Positions 5,583 through 6,163 of a stretch of DNA of 6,163 bases are shown piece by piece (position 1 is the first letter of the stretch; each line of letters begins with the position of its first letter). Both the position numbers and the translations under genes were made by a program. The stretch is from an uncultured Stomatobaculum sp. (lineage in GTDB: Bacteria; Bacillota; Clostridia; Lachnospirales; Lachnospiraceae), in NCBI GenBank assembly GCA_938010625.1, contig CALLVJ010000244.1:1-6163 (forward strand), written 5' to 3'. The notes beneath the pieces are model-generated. The model saw only the letters and a program-made list of their open reading frames with translations. It was not told the origin of the DNA and ran no database searches.

Positions 5583-5885
5583 TTACGCGCTCTCTTCTTC
5601 ATCGAGAAGATTGGTCATACTCTTTAAGCCCGTCACAAGGGTCGAGCCATTGTGCAGGAGTGCGCCGGTTGCAGGCGGCAGAATGCCGCCGACGCCGAGC
5701 GCAATATCGAGCGGCAGGATACCGGTCGATATCACCTCAATATTCATATTTGCCTTGGCTTCGCCAAGACGCATGATCGCGCCCTTGCCATGATTTTTCT
5801 CAATCTGCTTGAGCGCGTTTTCCAGTGCCTCTTCGCGCGTCATGGGTTTGTCGCGTTTATTGTCCTTCTTGTCCTTCTCCGCCAT
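5583..5885 (-). CDS. Chimeric ORF: RecA N-terminus fused to P-type ATPase C-terminus
   Basis: 100 residues. Residues about 19-68 are the RecA N-terminal region ([40 protein letters not shown]); the usual Phe of EK.FGKG is His here. In RecA the next residues are PRGRIVEIYGPESSGKT (Walker A). Instead, residues about 69-100 read [20 protein letters not shown] and end [10 protein letters not shown], the hallmark end of heavy-metal-type P-type ATPases (L.P..GALLHN.ST). The product lacks the ATP-binding site of RecA and every catalytic part of the ATPase, so it should be non-functional in either role. Signals are intact: AAAGGAG (5894-5900) 8 bases before ATG 5885, a strong promoter upstream and a terminator downstream, so it is probably transcribed and translated. 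It most likely records a recombination within recA; a complete recA would be expected elsewhere in the genome. Confidence 0.85.
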   Translation of the reverse strand: MAEKDKKDNKRDKPMTREEALENALKQIEKNHGKGAIMRLGEAKANMNIEVISTGILPLDIALGVGGILPPATGALLHNGSTLVTGLKSMTNLLDEEESA

Positions 5886-5920
5886 ATCATCCGCTCCTTT
5901 AATATGTTATTCTCGTTTCA

Positions 5921-5950
5921 ATTATACGAAAACCCCCGCACTTTTGTCAA
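5921..5950 (-). promoter_or_regulatory. Strong sigma-70-type promoter of recA (now of the chimera)
   Basis: Minus-strand -35 TTGACA (5945-5950), 18-bp spacer, -10 TATAAT (5921-5926), both hexamers perfect. The -35 lies inside the yqeY terminator hairpin. A loose GTTTTC/GAAAC dyad spans the -10 region (5915-5933); it could be an operator, but it does not match a LexA box that I can name. Confidence 0.8.
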
Positions 5951-5966
5951 AAGGAATGTGCGGGGA
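5933..5966 (-). terminator. yqeY terminator overlapping the recA promoter
   Basis: CCCCGCAC (minus strand, from 5965 to 5958) pairs with GTGCGGGG (5941 to 5934), with a possible inner CTTTTG/CAAAAG stem. Only four T follow, so termination may be partial. It lies 22 bp after the yqeY stop. Confidence 0.65.
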
Positions 5967-5987
5967 TTTCCATAGGGGATATATCGA

Positions 5988-6163
5988 TTATTTTAGAATC
6001 GAGCGGACAATTTCATTCACGAGTTTTCCGTCGGCACGCCCCTTTACACGCGGCATGAGAACGCCCATGACCTTGCCCATATCCTTTGCCGTCGTCGCGC
6101 CGACCTCGGCGACGGCAGTTTCGACAAACTGCCGCACTTCATCGGGACTGAGCTGTGCAGGAA
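5988..6163 (-). CDS. yqeY: YqeY (GatB/YqeY domain) protein, C-terminal part
   Basis: The last 58 residues are visible and the 5' part lies beyond the window. The segment PAQLSPDEVRQFVETAVAEV, then AKDMGKVMGVLMPRVKGRAD and GKLVNEIVRSILK is the characteristic helical C-terminal domain of YqeY. This family is related to the tail of GatB, the tRNA-binding part of the Asp/Glu-tRNA amidotransferase, though its own function is not settled. Family members are about 150 residues, so about 40% is present. In many Firmicutes yqeY follows rpsU; that neighbour would be outside this window. Confidence 0.93.
   Translation of the reverse strand, partial: PAQLSPDEVRQFVETAVAEVGATTAKDMGKVMGVLMPRVKGRADGKLVNEIVRSILK

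Larger units (their letters stand above)
5299..5633 (-). repeat. Imperfect direct repeat, copy 2 (ATPase tail, terminator, promoter, signal-peptide stub)
   Basis: This is the partner of 3552-3930, about 1.7 kb away in the same orientation and about 44 bp shorter, mostly from the deletion in the signal-peptide core. Terminator, promoter and ATPase tail are all preserved. Here the ATPase homology extends further (to about 5679) than in copy 1, and the stub leads into the lipoprotein gene instead of a transglutaminase-like gene. Confidence 0.8.

Noticed and set aside
3552..5633. Insertion sequence or transposon bounded by the direct repeats
   Set aside because: There is no transposase, no terminal inverted repeat and no short target duplication. 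The repeats consist of ordinary gene ends, a terminator and a promoter.
5652..5975. 107-residue plus-strand frame opposite the chimera
   Set aside because: It is a shadow of the RecA/ATPase coding sequence and runs through the promoter and terminator on the other strand; there is no ribosome-binding site.

Overview
The window looks like chromosomal DNA of a Negativicutes bacterium, Selenomonas-like. This is inferred from the flavour of the YqeY and RecA sequences together with secreted proteins carrying Gram-positive-style wall-binding repeats and NPDL-type repeats; no 16S or other decisive marker is present. Every gene I accept lies on the minus strand, so the text below goes from high to low coordinates, in the direction of transcription.

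Right end (about 5500-6163). The C-terminal third of yqeY runs in from the edge and stops at 5990. Its hairpin terminator physically contains the -35 box of a very good promoter (TTGACA, 18 bp, TATAAT). That promoter drives a 100-codon chimeric ORF: residues 1 to about 69 are the N-terminus of RecA, cut off just before the Walker A region, and the last ~31 residues are the C-terminus of a heavy-metal-type P-type ATPase. It looks like the scar of a recombination event at recA. A strong terminator follows.

Middle (about 2750-5500). Two secreted-protein genes each sit behind a copy of the same imperfect direct repeat (3552-3930 and 5299-5633). Each copy holds, in transcription order, the ATPase 3' end, a conserved 3' tail, a terminator, a promoter, a leader and the start of a signal-peptide gene. 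Behind the 5299-5633 copy the signal-peptide gene is reduced to a broken stub, and a coiled-coil lipoprotein gene of unknown function now occupies its place. Behind the 3552-3930 copy the original gene survives: a secreted protein with two NPDL repeats and a transglutaminase-like domain (Cys-His-Asp triad visible). In the two ATPase tails half the codons differ and every difference is synonymous, so they diverged while still coding for a working protein.

Left half (1-2750). A terminator ends the transglutaminase gene. A secreted protein with cell-wall-binding repeats follows, then about 270 bp without a clear gene (it may hold a small decayed coding remnant), then a secreted L,D-transpeptidase (YkuD domain). 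Last is a DUF1445/YcsI-family gene (D-glutamate-cyclase-like putative hydro-lyase) that is split by a frameshift.

Taken together this is an accessory envelope-protein region (wall cross-linking, wall binding, transglutaminase-like, lipoprotein) placed next to a housekeeping yqeY-recA junction and assembled by recombination that left recA and ATPase fragments behind. I see no RNA gene, CRISPR array, insertion sequence or phage gene.
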